From: PoT sp049331405
GTDB taxonomy: Bacteria; Planctomycetota; Planctomycetia; Isosphaerales; Isosphaeraceae
Direction: 5' to 3'
DNA: 64,000 nucleotides
NCBI RefSeq assembly: GCF_049331405.1
Contig: NZ_CP186274.1
Location: 5,518,001 to 5,582,000 of the forward strand
Below, one piece after another: positions 62,159 through 64,000 of the stretch. The position numbers were made by a program, and so were the translations under genes. Below the pieces are notes generated by a model. It saw only the letters and a list, made by a program, of their open reading frames with translations. It did no database searches and was not told where the DNA came from. Numbering within the stretch: the first letter of the stretch is position 1; each line of letters opens with the position of its first letter.

Positions 62159-63610
62159 CTAGCGATCATCCCCGGCCTTGATCTCGACGGTGACGAGGTT
62201 GCCTCCCATGTCGGTGAGGAGGCCCTGGACGCGGACTTGGCCATCGGCGGAGGACTTGAGCTTGAGCGATTGTTCAAATGATTTGCTGCGGCCGGAGAGG
62301 GCGCGGCCTTCCACGACGAGGTCCTGCTCGGGGTCGAAGAAGGCGATGGCGCGCAGGGCCCTGTCGTCAGAAGCCGTGACCTGGACGCGGACGGCCGAGG
62401 CGCCAGGGCCAGGATTGCCGACCCACTTCAGTTCGAGGTTCGGCGGCGATTGGTCGGAGAAGTCGCAGTCGGGGGCGAGGTAGCGTGAGGAGTAGAGGAT
62501 CCGGGCGTTGAGGTCGGAGAAGCGGGCGCGGCGATTGGGGTCGGGCTTGGCGGCGAAGTTCCAGCGGAGGTTGCGGAAGCCGTTGCCCATGATATCGACC
62601 TCGTCGCGGCGGCGGTCGTGGGGCAGGCCGAGCGCATGGCCGAGCTCGTGGGCGACGGCGCCGAAGCCATCCTCGATGAACTCGAAGCGGGGGGAGTCGG
62701 GGCCGCCGTGGCCGAGCGCGGTCCGGCCCTTGATCGGGGTCGCGTCGAAGAACATCGGCCGCTGCTTGGCGACCGTCAGGGCGCAGAACTCGGGGCGGAG
62801 GATCCAGGCGGAGAAGAGGCCGACGCCCCCATCCGACGAGATCCGCTGGCCGAGAGCGACGCCGCCGGGCCACTCATATTTGGCCTCGCCCGAGTCATAA
62901 GTCTCCGCCAGGATGAGGATCAGGTTCCGCCCCGGCTGGCCGACCGTCTTGGGGATCTCCGGCAGGACCGTCTTCCACTGGTGGTTCGCGTCGTAGTCGG
63001 GCGCGTGGTTGTAATAAGCCGCGGGGTGATTGCCCCGCACGAGGTGGACCGCCGGCTGCGCCCCATCCATCTCGAACGCCAGGCCCTTGCTGCGGATGCC
63101 CCGAGACTCGAAGTCCTGGCGATAGACCTCGGCGACATAATGCATCAACACCCGGATCTTGGCCGCGTAACTGGGCGTGGGCTCGCGGTCGGTGGGGACG
63201 AAGTAGCAGAGCCTGATCTTGTAGTCGGTGGGCGCCAGCCTGGGCAGGAGCCTCGGCTCCACCCAGCGTCCCTTGGTCAGCAGCGACCAGGCCACCGCGT
63301 CCCCTTGCCGCCACTCGGCCTAGTCGTCGTGGAGCCGCAGCCAGAGCATCCTGCCCCGGTCGAACAGCTCGACATAAGCCGCGTGCCGCCCCTTCTCCTC
63401 GAACTCGACTTCGACCCCCTCGAGGTTCGTCTCGAGCCAGAACTTCCCGCCGACCTTCCTGAAGGAGCCCTCCTTTCCGGCCGAGCTATACCGCCACCCT
63501 TCCCTGACGCGATCTTCCTTCGCCTCAGAAATGCCGGGGTTCATGCCCCAGGCATAGGACAAGACCAGGACGGCGAGCCAGAGCATTGGCCGAAGTCGAA
63601 TTATTTTCAT
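62159..63610 (-). pseudogene. Secreted metzincin-type protease gene split by an in-frame TAG
   Basis: Two ORFs in the same frame, 63610-63320 and 63295-62159, are one gene interrupted only by TAG at 63320-63322. The reading runs through the stop as GRMLWLRLHDD, stop, AEWRQGDAVAWSLL. The first part has a signal peptide (RLRPMLWLAVLVLSYAWG) and a small beta domain. The second is a zinc protease with VAHELGHALGLPHD (HExxHxxGxxH) and a Met-turn in VDIMGNGFRN. C-terminal beta domain follows. Export of the protease domain requires the first part, so the stop should abolish function unless it is suppressed. Confidence 0.75.
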
Positions 63611-63838
63611 GTCTTGATTTAACTTGCATCGAGACACCCGCTTTCCATCGCGCCGTGAGTCCTGGAGACATGTCGACCCGCTCAAGTTGGTAGACCCTCG
63701 CCGAGGAGGCCGGGCGCTCGGCCGTTTACTTTTATTAACGCCTTCACGCGAAACAGCAATTGGCCCGGCCTTCGCTCTATCCTATCAGATTGAGCGAAGG
63801 GAAGCACGCGAGCGATCGCGTCGCCTCCACGGGTGTGA

Positions 63839-64000
63839 TCACTCGGAGTAGAGCTTGCCTTTTACGATCAACACTATTGCGAATACCAATTCGTCTCGCT
63901 GCACGAAGGACGCACTCATGACCGTGCCCGACTGCGATTCGTCGGCGTAGTGGGATGTATCTCGCCACATGTGGCCGTATTTCTGACGGAGGGCCTGGCG
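63839..64000 (-). CDS. C-terminus of a gene cut by the right window edge
   Basis: Reading leftwards from the edge, one frame gives RQALRQKYGHMWRDTSHYAD, then ESQSGTVMSASFVQRDELVF, then AIVLIVKGKLYSE and a stop at 63839-63841. Composition is clearly protein-like and the frame is open to the edge. No start is in the window and I do not recognise the family. Neighbouring frames here are shadows. Confidence 0.5.
   Translation of the reverse strand, partial: RQALRQKYGHMWRDTSHYADESQSGTVMSASFVQRDELVFAIVLIVKGKLYSE

Overview
The window looks like a stretch of a Planctomycetes chromosome, most likely from the Isosphaeraceae. GC is high throughout. The marker genes are typical of the phylum: a paired PSD1/planctomycete-cytochrome (DUF1549/DUF1553) protein and DUF1501 protein, a DUF1559 relic, a redoxin/cytochrome/copper-monooxygenase fusion, BBP-type porins, and a secreted protein with the planctomycete sorting motif LExRxLLS (here LEDRTLLSG). 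The placement is inferred from gene content only.

Bases 1 to about 10,750 are a prophage or prophage remnant. It has a siphovirus-type tail module: a DUF3168-like tail-completion protein, a tail tube protein, a tail-assembly chaperone with a canonical -1 slippery site (GGGAAAC) leading into an otherwise hidden second frame, a tape measure, and a series of distal virion proteins that become cysteine-rich. Then follow a KGG-motif protein, a ribbon-helix-helix regulator, an intact tyrosine recombinase and a truncated second recombinase. Capsid and packaging genes would lie left of the window.

Bases 11,100 to 18,700 hold the most unusual locus. It has a PAPS-type sulfotransferase, a serine alpha/beta-hydrolase, a DUF6065 + JmjC/cupin-8 protein with an intact iron triad (HxD...H), and a protein that fuses the hydrolase fold to the cupin fold but has lost the nucleophile and all metal ligands. 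Next to them is a secreted DUF4214 protein ending in about 155 Thr-Pro dipeptides. I infer a surface-protein modification cassette with the (TP)n protein as a candidate substrate.

Bases 19,000 to 40,700 are a mosaic of short operons and relics: membrane protein + HAD phosphatase; methyltransferase + nitrilase + two tiny overlapping ORFs; a DUF892 ferritin-like protein; an alpha/beta hydrolase; a 165-bp MITE with perfect 16-bp inverted ends and a TTA duplication; an isochorismatase-like enzyme; a YkgJ cysteine-cluster protein; a DUF3313-like lipoprotein; the four-part redox protein; a MacB-type ABC pair; and decayed pieces of a CusA pump and a WGR domain. AT-rich spacers separate many of these cassettes.

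Bases 41,470 to 54,040 look like one biosynthesis and export locus. It starts with a 1,337-residue membrane NRPS (adenylation, carrier, then transmembrane segments alternating with three left-handed beta-helix modules) built like epsilon-poly-L-lysine synthetase. A porin and a full RND / membrane-fusion / TolC-type tripartite pump follow in the same direction. Bases 54,060 to 64,000 contain an IS1595 relic, a DUF1559 relic, a frameshifted lipoprotein, the PSD1/DUF1501 pair, a PilJ-type histidine kinase with a FixJ-like regulator, and a metzincin-type protease gene split by an in-frame TAG.
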